Positions 24,547 through 33,316 of a stretch of DNA of 64,000 bases are shown here, piece after piece. Every line of letters starts with the position of its first letter. Within the stretch, counting starts at the first letter, position 1. Both the position numbers and the translations under genes were made by a program. Below the pieces are notes generated by a model. It was not told the origin of the DNA. It made no database searches and worked only from the letters and a program-made list of their open reading frames with translations. Origin of the DNA: RYN-230 sp963713815 (GTDB lineage Bacteria; Actinomycetota; Actinomycetes; Streptosporangiales; Streptosporangiaceae); assembly GCA_963713815.1 (NCBI GenBank), contig CAVQNH010000032.1, forward strand, positions 186,001-250,000, written 5' to 3'.

Positions 24547-25342
24547 TTATGGTCCCGCGCCCAGCGCGCGGGTGGGCCTGGCCCAGCTGGCCAGCCGGAT
24601 GGTCACGCTGTGCTGGGTCGAGCTGCGCAAGCTGCGGCACGACCGCACGGAGCTGTACACCCGGGCCATCCAGCCCGCGCTCTGGCTGATTATCTTCGGC
24701 GAGACGTTCAACAGGATCCATGCCATCCGGACGCCGAACGGAATCTCCTATCTCGCCTACCTCGCGCCCGGGATCCTGGCCCAGTCGGCCCTGTTCGTGT
24801 CGATCTTCTACGGCATCCAGATCATCTGGGAACGGGACGCGGGGGTGCTGGCCAAGCTCATGGTCACGCCCACCCCTCGTTCCGCGCTGATCACCGGCAA
24901 GGCCTTCGCCGCCGGGGTGCGTTCGATCGTCCAGGCCGCGGCGGTGGTGGTGCTCTCCGCCATCCTCGGCGTCGCGCTGACGCACAACCCGCTGAAGCTG
25001 CTGGCCACCGCGTTCGTGGTGGTGCTGGGGTCGGCGTTCTTCTCCTGCCTGTCCATGTCGATCGCTGGCGTGGCGCTGAGCCGGGACCGGCTGATGGGCA
25101 TCGGCCAGGCGATCACCATGCCCCTGTTCTTCAGCTCCAACGCGCTGTACCCGACTGCCCTGATGCCGGGCTGGCTGCAGGCGATCAGCAAGGTCAACCC
25201 GCTGTCCTACGAGGTGGACGCGCTGCGCGGGCTGCTCATCGGGGTCCCGACCAACCTGGGGCTGGACGTGAGCGTCCTGGTGGGCTCCGCCGTCGCGGGC
25301 GTCGTCGTGGCCTCGGCCCTGCTCCCCCGCCTGGCCAAGTAA
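24503..25342 (+). CDS. ABC-2 type permease (DrrB-like)
   Basis: The GTG at 24503 follows GGGAGG by 6 nt, within the end of the ATPase gene, giving 279 residues. There are six membrane helices, with the ABC-2 motifs ELRKLRHDRTELYTRAIQPA, YLAPGILAQSALF, LAKLMVTPTPRSALITGK and VNPLSYEVDALRGLL. With the preceding ATPase it forms a MarR-controlled exporter resembling daunorubicin DrrAB. The real substrate is unknown. Confidence 0.93.
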   Translation: MTSVAPGAPPAVSVDYGPAPSARVGLAQLASRMVTLCWVELRKLRHDRTELYTRAIQPALWLIIFGETFNRIHAIRTPNGISYLAYLAPGILAQSALFVSIFYGIQIIWERDAGVLAKLMVTPTPRSALITGKAFAAGVRSIVQAAAVVVLSAILGVALTHNPLKLLATAFVVVLGSAFFSCLSMSIAGVALSRDRLMGIGQAITMPLFFSSNALYPTALMPGWLQAISKVNPLSYEVDALRGLLIGVPTNLGLDVSVLVGSAVAGVVVASALLPRLAK

Positions 25343-25414
25343 GCCACCATCCAGCCCCGGAGCCGTCTCTTTATCCGGTGGCCCTCCCAGGCGTCCGCCT
25401 TCTACCGTGGCCAG

Positions 25415-26425
25415 ATGCTGATCCCGCCCGCTGGGCTGCCCGAGGCCACACTGCTGGCGGCCCTGGAACGCTGGTGGGGCATCCGCGCGGCATCGGTGCA
25501 GTACCGGCCCGTCGGCTGGGGCAGTCACCACTGGGCGGTTTCCGGTGCGGCCGGGTCACGGTGGTTCGTCACCGCCGACGAGCTGGAGAACAAACGGCTC
25601 TCGCAGGCTGAGCCGCTGACCGAGGGGTTCCGGCGGCTGCGCGCCGCCCTGTCCGCCGCCACGGACCTGAGGGACTGCGGCCGCACGTTCGTCGTGGCCC
25701 CGGTCCCCGCCCGCGACGGCGAGCCGCTGGCCCGGGTGGGCAGCCAGTTCGGCGTGGCGGTCTACCCGTTCGTGGACGGCCAGAGCTTCGAGTGGGCGGA
25801 GTTCTCCTCGCCCGGGCACCGGCTGGCCGTGCTCGACATGGTGGCCGCCACGCACACCGCCCCGCCCGCGGCCCGCCGGCACGCGCCGGCTGACGACTTC
25901 CGCGTGCCGCACCGGGACGAGCTGGAGGCCGCCTGCCAGCCGGGCGGCGACGCCCCGGCCAGGGACCGTACGCACGCCCGGCCGCACGCCTGATCCAGCA
26001 GCATGCCGCGCCCATCCGGCGGCTGCTCGACCGCTACGACCACCTCGCGGCGGCCGCCTGCGCCCAGCCCTCCCCGGCGGTCCTCACCCATGGTGAGCCT
26101 CATCCCGGCAACACCATGCTGACCGCCGACGGCTGGGTGCTCATCGACTGGGACACCGCGCTGGCCGCCCCGCCCGAGCGCGACCTGTGGAGCCTCGACC
26201 CCGGCGACGGGTCCATCCTGGACGCCTACGCCGGGCTCGACCGGTGTCACCCCGCAGTCCCCGATGCTGGATCTGTACCGTCTCCGCTGGGACATCGCCG
26301 ACATCGCCATCGACGTGAGCCGGTTCCGGCGGCCGCACACCGGGAGCGCCGAGGATGACGAGTCTTTCGGGCTCCTGAGCTCCCTGGTCAGGCGGGCCAG
26401 CAACGAAATCCGGGACGAGCGGTAG
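25415..26425 (+). pseudogene. Phosphotransferase (APH/choline-kinase fold), frameshifted twice
   Basis: Frame 1 (25415 to about 25960) gives the N-lobe: ATLLAALERWWGIRAASVQY and VAVYPFVDGQSFEWAEF. After a shift the catalytic region continues: AARLIQQHAAPIRRLLDRYD, VLTHGEPHPGNTML (the HGxxxxxN catalytic loop) and WVLIDWDTALAAPPERDLW (the metal-binding DW/DF motif). A second shift near 26239 (GGCTCGACC) leads to SPMLDLYRLRWDIADIAID and the stop at 26425. All kinase motifs are intact, so either the gene is freshly broken or the bases are wrong. APH-fold enzymes phosphorylate aminoglycosides, homoserine, choline or sugars. Confidence 0.75.
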
Positions 26426-26435
26426 GCCGCACCGG

Positions 26436-26714
26436 TCAGTCGGGCTCGGCCACCGGGCCCTCGTGCGGCTCGGCCGTCCGGCCCAGCACGGAGCGCAGCA
26501 GCGTCTCCGCCGCGTCAGCGGCGGTCCGCGCCGTGACCGCGTTGGTGTGGGCCCGGTCGAGGTTGCCGAGCGCGATGCAGTCGAACGACACCTGGGCGTC
26601 GTGCACGGCCAGCTCGAGCTGGCGGGAAGCCTCGGCCAGGCTGATCGCCTGCTCGTCGCTGGTCGGGACCCTGATCTCCGGTATTTCCTGCTCGTCGCTG
26701 TCTGGGATGCTCAC
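26436..26714 (-). CDS. Conserved small acidic protein, unknown function
   Basis: This is a 92-residue protein, strongly acidic, with a GTG start at 26714 preceded by GGGAGGGAG. The middle (AEASRQLELAVHDAQVSFDC, then LGNLDRAHTNAVTARTAADA) looks like a pair of amphipathic helices. There is no membrane segment or known motif. It lies between the broken phosphotransferase and fumarase, opposite in strand to both. I do not recognise a family. Confidence 0.6.
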   Translation of the reverse strand: MSIPDSDEQEIPEIRVPTSDEQAISLAEASRQLELAVHDAQVSFDCIALGNLDRAHTNAVTARTAADAAETLLRSVLGRTAEPHEGPVAEPD

Positions 26715-26935
26715 GAACGTCTCCCTCCCGACCCGGACCCGCCGAGCCAGTGATCCCGGGGTTCCGGGGTCGCCCCCCGGGCTACCACCGCCGGGGATGG
26801 GAGACCTTTACCCGGGGCGAAGGCAGCCATGCAAATGCAGCCCGGCCTGGTCAGGTGGGCCAGCTCGGCACTGCGCCATGCTGAAGCGGATCTACGATGA
26901 AAAGACACCGCAGCCACCAGGAGGACGAGCCCACG

Positions 26936-28579
26936 ATGCCCGAGTTCGCGTACACCGACCTGCTTCCCCTGGGCCCTGACGCCACTGACTACCGCCTGCT
27001 GACCGCGGACGGGATCACCCGGCGCCAGGCCTTCGGCCGGGACTTCCTCGAAGTGGACCCGGAAGTGCTGACCCTGGTCGCCCGCGAGGGCATGCGCGAC
27101 ATCGCCCACCTGCTCCGGCCCGGGCATCTGCGCCAGCTGCGGGCCATCCTCGATGATCCGGAAGCCAGCCGCAACGATCGTTTCGTGGCCCTGGATCTGC
27201 TGAAAAACGCGGGGATCGCGGCGGGCGGGGTGCTGCCCATGTGCCAGGACACCGGGACCGCCATCGTGATGGGCAAGCGCGGCGGGCAGGTCCTCACCGA
27301 CGGGCGGGATGAAGAGCATCTCAGCCAGGGCATTTACGAGGCGTACCACCAGCTGAACCTGCGCTACTCGCAGCTGGCCCCGCTGTCGATGTTCGAGGAG
27401 CGGAACACCGGCACCAACCTGCCGGCCCAGGTGGAGATCTACGCCACTCCCGGCCAGGAGTACAAGTTCCTGCTCATGGCCAAGGGCGGCGGGTCAGCCA
27501 ACAAGTCCTTCCTGTACCAGCAGACCAAGGCGGTGCTGAATCCGGCCGGGCTGCGCACGTTCCTGGAGGAGAAGATCCGCTCCCTGGGTACCGCCGCGTG
27601 CCCGCCGTACCACCTGGCCATCGTGGTCGGCGGCACCAGCGCCGAGTACGCGCTGAAGACCGCCAAGTACGCCTCCGCGCGGTACCTGGACACCCTCCCG
27701 GGCAGCGGGTCAGCGGCCGGCCACGGCTTCCGTGACACCGAGCTCGAAGCCGAGGTCCTCGAGATCACCCGGAAGATCGGCATCGGGGCGCAGTTCGGCG
27801 GCAAGTACTTCTGCCATGACGTGCGGGTGATCCGGCTGCCCCGGCACGGCGCGTCCTGCCCGGTGGCCATCGCGGTGTCGTGTTCCGCCGACCGCCAGGC
27901 GCTGGCCAAGATCACGCCGGAGGGCGTGTTCCTGGAGCGGCTGGAAACCGACCCGGCCCGGTACCTGCCCGAGACGACCGAGGACGAACTCGGCGACGAC
28001 GTGGTGCGGATCGACCTGAACCGGCCGATGAGCGAGATCCGCGCGGAACTGGCCAAGTACCCGGTGGCGACGCGGCTCTCGCTGACCGGGCCGCTGGTGG
28101 TCGCGCGGGACATCGCGCACGCGAAGATCGCCGAGCGGCTGGCCGCCGGCGACCCCATGCCCCGGTACCTGGCCGACCACCCCGTGTACTACGCCGGTCC
28201 GGCCAAGACGCCGGAGGGCTACGCCTCCGGGTCGTTCGGCCCGACCACGGCCGGGCGGATGGATTCCTACGTGGGCCAGTTCCAGGCGGCGGGCGGCTCG
28301 CTGGTCATGCTGGCCAAGGGGAACCGCTCGCCGGCGGTCACCGCGGCCTGCCAGGAGCACGGCGGGTTCTACCTCGGCTCCATCGGGGGCGCCGCAGCCA
28401 AGCTGGCCCAGGACTGCATCACCAAGGTCGAGGTCCTCGAGTACCCGGAACTCGGCATGGAGGCGGTCTGGCGCATCGAGGTCCGCGACTTCCCGGCGTT
28501 CATCATCGTGGACGACAAGGGGAACGACTTCTTCGCCGAGGAGCCGCAGCCGCCGCTGCTCACGATCGGCAGCCGGTAG
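26936..28579 (+). CDS. fumA: Fumarate hydratase class I (Fe-S)
   Basis: The ATG at 26936 follows AGGAGG and gives 547 residues, the length of FumA/FumB. The product interconverts fumarate and malate with an oxygen-sensitive [4Fe-4S] cluster. Cluster cysteines are evident at C103 (PMCQDTGTA), in KYFCHDVRVIRLPRHG and in AKLAQDCITKVEVLEY. The NKSFLYQQTKAVL block and the C-terminal beta domain (FIIVDDKGNDFF) are present. M. tuberculosis carries a class II enzyme in the comparable neighbourhood, so a class I enzyme here is noteworthy. Confidence 0.93.
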   Translation: MPEFAYTDLLPLGPDATDYRLLTADGITRRQAFGRDFLEVDPEVLTLVAREGMRDIAHLLRPGHLRQLRAILDDPEASRNDRFVALDLLKNAGIAAGGVLPMCQDTGTAIVMGKRGGQVLTDGRDEEHLSQGIYEAYHQLNLRYSQLAPLSMFEERNTGTNLPAQVEIYATPGQEYKFLLMAKGGGSANKSFLYQQTKAVLNPAGLRTFLEEKIRSLGTAACPPYHLAIVVGGTSAEYALKTAKYASARYLDTLPGSGSAAGHGFRDTELEAEVLEITRKIGIGAQFGGKYFCHDVRVIRLPRHGASCPVAIAVSCSADRQALAKITPEGVFLERLETDPARYLPETTEDELGDDVVRIDLNRPMSEIRAELAKYPVATRLSLTGPLVVARDIAHAKIAERLAAGDPMPRYLADHPVYYAGPAKTPEGYASGSFGPTTAGRMDSYVGQFQAAGGSLVMLAKGNRSPAVTAACQEHGGFYLGSIGGAAAKLAQDCITKVEVLEYPELGMEAVWRIEVRDFPAFIIVDDKGNDFFAEEPQPPLLTIGSR

Positions 28580-28801
28580 CGGGCGCCGCCGGCGCCGATG
28601 AGCTCGACCCGACGGCGCTGCGGCCGCCGGCGGCCAGCCGCGGACGTCCGCCTAGCCGCCGCCGCGGTCGCCGGGCGTGTACGGCCGGGAACCGGGAGGT
28701 AGCGGCCGGGTGACGGCCGGGGAAATACAGCCCCGACACACGTGTTATTCTCACCCGCTTCACAGGAATCCCGGTGGATACCGCGTGTATCGTCCCTTGT
28801 C

Positions 28802-30620
28802 ATGCACGTTGCGGCCAGCACGGGGCGGATGGTCGCGGGACGCTACCTCCTGCAAAACACCATCGGCCGCGGGGCCATGGGGACCGTGTGGCGAGCCCGG
28901 GATACCGTCCTCGCCCGTGACGTGGCGGTCAAAGAGGTGCGGATCCGCGTCCCGGTGACCGGGAACCCGGTGATGACCGAGGAAACCCGGATCCTCTACC
29001 AGCGCACCCTGCGCGAGGCCCGGACCGCGGCGCGGCTCAACCATCCCGCGGTGGTCACGATCTTCGACGTGGTTGAGGCCGATGGCAGCCCGTGGATCGT
29101 GATGGAACTCGTCGAGGCGCGGTCCCTGGACCAGGTCCTCACCGAGGACGGGCCGCTGCCGCCCCATCAGGCCGCCGATCTCGGCATGCGGGTGCTCGGC
29201 GCGCTGGCCTGCGCGCACGCGGCGGGCATCCTGCATCGAGACGTGAAGCCGAGCAACGTGCTGCTCGGGCCCGACAGCCGGGCCGTGCTGACCGACTTCG
29301 GCATCGCCACCCTCGAAGGCGACAGCGGCCTCACCCAGGCCGGGATGGTGATGGGCACCCCGGGGTTCACCGCGCCGGAACGCATCCGCGGCGATCTGGC
29401 TACTCCCGCTTCCGACCTGTGGTCGCTGGGGGCGACCCTGTACGCGGCGGTGGAAGGGCGCGGGCCCTTCGACAACCGGGGCAACTCCATCGCGATCCTG
29501 GCGGCCATCGCCAACGAGGAAGCGCCGCGGCCCCGGTCGGCCGGCCCGCTGTGCCACGTCATCGAGGCCTTGCTGCACCGGAATCCGCAGGCCCGTCCGG
29601 ATGCTGCCGCGGCCGGCCGGCTACTGGCCGCCGCCGGGGCCAGAATCTCCACCGGAGAGGCCGGCCGGCAGCGAGCCCGGGCCGGTGCCCCGCTGCCCGC
29701 CGCTCCGCCGGACCTGGCCGCCGCCGGGCCGAAGACCCAGGTCCCGGCCGACGGCGTCTCCCGGCCCGAGGCTCCCTGGCCGGACGGCCAGTGGGCCGGT
29801 GTCCCGTGGCCGGGGGCCACGCCGCCTGACGGTACGCCGTCCGGGGGCCAGTGGCCGCGAATCCCAGGGCCCGCAATCCCAGGGCCCGCAATCCCTGGGC
29901 CCGCAATCCCTGGGCCCGCAATCCCTGGGCCGGCCATCCGCCGCGGGCCAGGTGGCTGGACCCCAGGCCGGCCGGCACGGCGCGCCCGCCCCGGGATTCC
30001 GGCGAGGGCTCGCCGCCGAACTGGCGATGATGCTCCCGCGCGGCCGCCGCCGTCAGCTGCTCCTTCTCGGTGCTCTGGCCATCGTGGGCGCGGGCATCCT
30101 GGTCGGGGCGATCCTGGCCCGCGGGAGCAGTGGCACCGGCGCCCTGGCCGGGGCGCCGGCCTCGCAGGGCGGGACGGCGAACCAGACCGGATCCCCGGCC
30201 ACTTTCACGATGACGGTTCCGGCCGGGTGGCACACCTCCCAGCAGGGAGCCGGGACCGACTTCACCAGCCCGGCGCGCGACCTGTCGATCCTGGTCACTC
30301 CCGCGGCCGCGGGTGGTGCGACGGTTTCCGCCCAGCTACGCCGGCAACTGGCGCGGGGCCTGCGGCAGGGCCGCTTCCCCGGCTATGAGCCGGTCGGCGG
30401 GCGGCCCTTCACCTTCCAGGGCGGGGCCGGGGTGGCCCGGCAGTTCACCTGGCAGCCCGGCCGCGGAGGCCGGATGGAATCGCTGGACATCGCGTTCCGG
30501 CTCACCACCCCGGCCGGCCGCCAGGCCTACCTGGTGCGGGAATCCGCGCCCGCGGCCGCGTGGGCGGCTGCGCAGCCGGCGTTCCGGCACGCGCTGAGCA
30601 CGTTCCGGGCCCGCTCATGA
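28802..30620 (+). CDS. PknB-like Ser/Thr protein kinase with TM and extracellular domain, one frame break
   Basis: The kinase domain starts at MHVAAST and spans about residues 10-275. It has the glycine loop IGRGAMGTVW, catalytic Lys in DVAVKEV, HRDVKPSNVLL, DFG (TDFGIAT) and the APE region FTAPERI. A Pro-rich linker with five 15-bp repeats (29860-29934) follows. Around 29850-29950 the frame shifts, and the remainder lies in another frame: GRRRQLLLLGALAIVGAGIL (membrane helix) and a ligand-like outer domain (FTMTVPAGWHTS, LSILVTPAAAGG). The original frame would run to 30388 with non-homologous sequence. The kinase domain is intact; sensing would be lost if the break is real. Confidence 0.82.
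29860..29934 (+). repeat. Five 15-bp repeats in kinase linker
   Basis: The unit AATCCCAGGGCCCGC (or CCTGGG variant) is repeated five times, coding for IPGPA in one frame and QSLGP in another. The frame break of the kinase gene lies in or next to this array. Confidence 0.9.
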
Positions 30621-30680
30621 CCCTGGCGGCCTCCCCGTACGGAGGCCGCTCATGACGCTGGCGGCCTCCCCGTACGGAGG
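30611..30680 (+). repeat. 35-bp tandem duplication with hairpin at kinase 3' end
   Basis: Two 35-bp units differing at one base start at 30611 and 30646. Each contains the palindrome GGCCTCC-CCGTAC-GGAGG; the first also contains the kinase stop codon. The duplicated hairpins probably act as terminator. Confidence 0.7.
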
Positions 30681-30734
30681 GCAGGCCGCCGCCGTGACAC
30701 CTGGCCCGGGGGGACGACCCTCCGGGGCCGCGGG

Positions 30735-31623
30735 TCAGTAACCCATGTACGACCCGCCCTGCCGGACCGCCACGACTCCGGGGATGTTGTTCATGGAGCC
30801 GTACCGGCTGATCGCGTACCGGAAGGCCGCGATCATGTTGTCCACCGGGTTCCAGATGTCGTGGTGCCCGGGCAGGGCGTAGGCGTGGAACGTCGGGCCG
30901 ATCACCTGGGCGATGCCCTCGGACGGGTGGCCCGCCGCCGCGTTGGAGTCCCAGCCGTTGTACGCGCGGGGGTTCGCGCCCGACTCGTGCTGCACCACGA
31001 TGTAGGCCGCGCCCGTGCTGAGCCGCCCGCGGGATACGCCGTGCTCCTCCAGGGCGTGCTCCGCGGAGCAGATCCACCAGTGCAGGGTGGACGACGCGCA
31101 CACCCCGTGCCTGGCCTGGTGCGCGGTAGCCGCGTGGTGAACGTGCCGGGCGGAACGGTCCACCAGGTGGGCGTGCCTGACCGGCCGCGCGCTGCTGCCC
31201 TGATGGCCGGCCGGCTTGGCCTGGTGCGCGGCCGGTGCCCGGTTCCCGCCCCGGGCCGCAGGCGCGGGCTTCCGCGGCTGCGCGGCCGCCCGGCCGGAGG
31301 CCAGGATGGCCCAGCCGCTAGCGGTCACGGGGGACCCACCGCCCGCCAGGTGCACGGGTGACCCGCCGCCCGCGAGGTGTACCGGCGCACGACTGCCCGC
31401 GCTGCCGGTCGGGTCCAGGGCGAGATGAGCCAGCGGGAGCGTGCTGGCGCCGTCCTGCGCGGCCAGGGCCGTGCTCAGCGCGGCGGGCGCGCCCGGGGTG
31501 GCGGTGGACAGGCCCACGGTCGACCAGGGCGGCCGCCGCAGCGGTCGTTCCTGCGACCGCGAACGTGAGACGTGAGGGCTTCCGGTAGGGGTTACGAGAC
31601 GTGAATGTCCTGGGGATGGACAA
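30735..31623 (-). CDS. Secreted lytic-transglycosylase-like (SLT/RPF-type) protein, frame break in N-terminus
   Basis: The C-terminal third is a lysozyme-like transglycosylase domain: YIVVQHESGANPRAYNGWDS (catalytic Glu in QHES), GIAQVIGPTFHAYALPG and NMIAAFRYAISRYGSM. The N-terminus in the other frame begins at 31623 (MSIPRTFTSRNPYRKPSRLT, FAVAGTTAAAAALV), a signal peptide. One extra base near 31520 (GTCGACC) separates it from VGLSTATPGAPAALSTALAA. A His/Ala-rich linker with two MNN-type 18-bp repeats lies between. It should cleave peptidoglycan outside the membrane. A CRP-like palindrome sits 330 bp upstream. Confidence 0.8.
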
Positions 31624-32152
31624 AGCTGACCTTCGCTAGGGCACACGATGTGCGCGTGCGCTCGATTTCCACCCGGGGGCACTGCAGATCACAGCGGGGG
31701 TGCTGGGAGGGCTGCAGCGGCGTGCCGACGTGCCGCGGGTCAGGGCGGCGGGTCACTGGGGGGAGCGACCATCACACACGCCCGGGTGCTTCCGGCCACC
31801 CACGATGCCCAATAAGGACAATTAGTTCTGCCCGAAACCCGCAAAACGAGGCTATGACCTGAACCACACTCGGCGGATACTCAATCGAACGTAGAATCGA
31901 CTTCTGTGATCTGCCAGGTATATCGTACGAAGATTCGAGCACCGTATCCAGACCTTGTGATTCGAATCACAAAGTAACTAAGCGCGTTTATAGCGACACA
32001 GAAAGTGGATGATTTGGGTCATCCGATGGCGCTGAGCCGGAAGGAATTCCAGGGGCAGCATTCCACAGAAAGTAGCATCTTATATACAGGAAGTAATGGC
32101 CAGAAACCGGGAATACGTGGCGGCCAAAAAACTGGCGATGACGCCGTGTTAC
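31624..32152. other. AT-richer intergenic region with CRP-like site
   Basis: About 530 bp without a gene, between two minus-strand secreted-protein genes. GC content falls sharply between 31800 and 32150. It holds the perfect palindrome at 31955-31972 and presumably the promoter and long leader of the gene starting at 31623. I found no c-di-AMP riboswitch core. Confidence 0.5.
31955..31972. promoter_or_regulatory. Perfect CRP/GlxR-type site
   Basis: TTGTGATTCGAATCACAA is a perfect 18-bp palindrome containing TGTGA-N6-TCACA, the consensus for CRP-family regulators including actinobacterial Crp/GlxR. It lies upstream of the SLT-domain gene starting at 31623. Confidence 0.72.
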
Positions 32153-32818
32153 TTAGTAGTAACCGTGCGCTTCCCAGAACGACCAGGCGCTGCACGGATC
32201 GCCATAGCGGGACTGGATATATCCCAGCCCCCACTTGATCTGGGTGGCCGGGTTGGTCATCCAGTCCGAGCCCGCGGTGGCCATCTTGTCCCCGGGCAGC
32301 GCCTGCGGAATGCCGTACGCGCCGCTGGCATTCTCGGCGTTGTACCGCCAGCCGCTTTCCCGCGTGTAGATGTTGTTCAGGCAGCTGAAATACGTGCCGG
32401 GGCTCCAGCCGAACGACGAGAGCATGTTGTACGCGATGCTCTGGGCCGTGCCGGGGTCAGGAGGCGGCGCAGCCGCCACGGTGGCGGCCGCGCCTCCCGA
32501 GGTACCCCCGGCCCCTTGCAGGGGCTGTGCGGCGACCTTGGGGGCGCCGACGAGGTGCATGGAGTGCGACGCGGCGGACAGGACGATCATTTGCTGGCGC
32601 TGCTGCTCGAGCACGGCTACAGCCTGGCTGCTGGACACGGCCGCGGCGGCGATGGCCGCACCGGAATTAGGCACATTGCCAGGCCGCATCGTCACCAGGT
32701 AGCCCGCAATGGCGATTCCGGTGACCGCGGTGACCGCGGTAGCGGTGACGGGCAACAAAGCGCCATTACGGCGTGCCGCCCGCCGTTTTCCGGGGCTTCG
32801 CCTCCGGTGTTCTGACAA
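32153..32818 (-). CDS. Secreted transglycosylase SLT-like (aggregation-promoting-factor type) protein
   Basis: This 221-residue protein has a basic N-terminus and membrane/signal segment (LLPVTATAVTAVTGIAIAGY), then a coiled region (SSSQAVAVLEQQRQQMIVLS). It ends in a C-terminal lysozyme-like domain: NNIYTRESGWRYNAENASGA (catalytic Glu), YGIPQALPGDKM, NPATQIKWGLGYIQSRYGDP and WSFWEAHGYY. This closing pattern is typical of actinobacterial secreted muralytic proteins. A CRP-like site lies about 230 bp upstream, paralleling the neighbouring SLT gene. Confidence 0.85.
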   Translation of the reverse strand: MSEHRRRSPGKRRAARRNGALLPVTATAVTAVTGIAIAGYLVTMRPGNVPNSGAAIAAAAVSSSQAVAVLEQQRQQMIVLSAASHSMHLVGAPKVAAQPLQGAGGTSGGAAATVAAAPPPDPGTAQSIAYNMLSSFGWSPGTYFSCLNNIYTRESGWRYNAENASGAYGIPQALPGDKMATAGSDWMTNPATQIKWGLGYIQSRYGDPCSAWSFWEAHGYY

Positions 32819-33316
32819 GGCTGTCCTTCCGTGGGCCGAACTCCCGGGCGAGACACCCTGGAGCAGACCGCTGCGCCAGCGGGCAGCGCGTGGTCCGGTT
32901 CTTCTGCCAAATACCAGCCGCAGAAACTAACTCACCGAGAAGGTGCTTGGCGGAACGCCTTGAACCATCGGCGCTACCTTGCCAGAGGCAAGGGAGGGGT
33001 CTGCAACCGCTTCCGCTGAAAAAGTTGTGACGGCTGGACAACCAGCATTGTGGGGTAGATCACAAATTGACAACACGTACCGTAACAATTACCTGCTGTA
33101 AGGGGCGGCCAAGTTGTGGTCACCGCCTTCACCGCCTGCCATGGTCACGACACGCTGGTGTCGCCCCGGAAGCATGGTTTCCCGGCCCTTTGTCCTCCCG
33201 CCCGGCAAGGGGCTCCGGCCCGCCGGTGGGCGGGGGCGGCCTCGGCGGGCTGCCCCGCCACACGAGCGGCTGGCGGTCGCGCCTGGCCCCCCAGCGCGGT
33301 CCAGGCCGGATTCCGG
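32819..33316. other. Intergenic region with second CRP-like site
   Basis: About 500 bp between the SLT-like gene start and the stop of the secreted Cys-rich protein. It contains the CRP-like site at 33048-33065 and probably a leader of over 200 nt for the SLT-like gene. The part from 33100 to 33316 is GC-rich and shows no gene I can support. Confidence 0.5.
33048..33065. promoter_or_regulatory. CRP-type site, one mismatch
   Basis: TTGTGGGGTAGATCACAA matches TGTGA-N6-TCACA except one base in the left half. It lies about 230 bp before the start of the SLT-like gene at 32818, on the same side as the perfect site of the next muralytic gene. Confidence 0.6.

Noticed and set aside
25415..25993. 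A short complete phosphotransferase ending at 25993
   Set aside because: The catalytic HGxxxxxN and DW motifs lie downstream in other frames, so this is the N-terminal half of a broken gene, not a full protein.
32819..33070. Possible c-di-AMP (ydaO) riboswitch in the long leader of the muralytic gene
   Set aside because: Actinobacterial wall-hydrolase genes often have one, but I could not find the conserved ydaO core in either the 31624-32152 or the 32819-33316 leader. A covariance-model scan would settle it.
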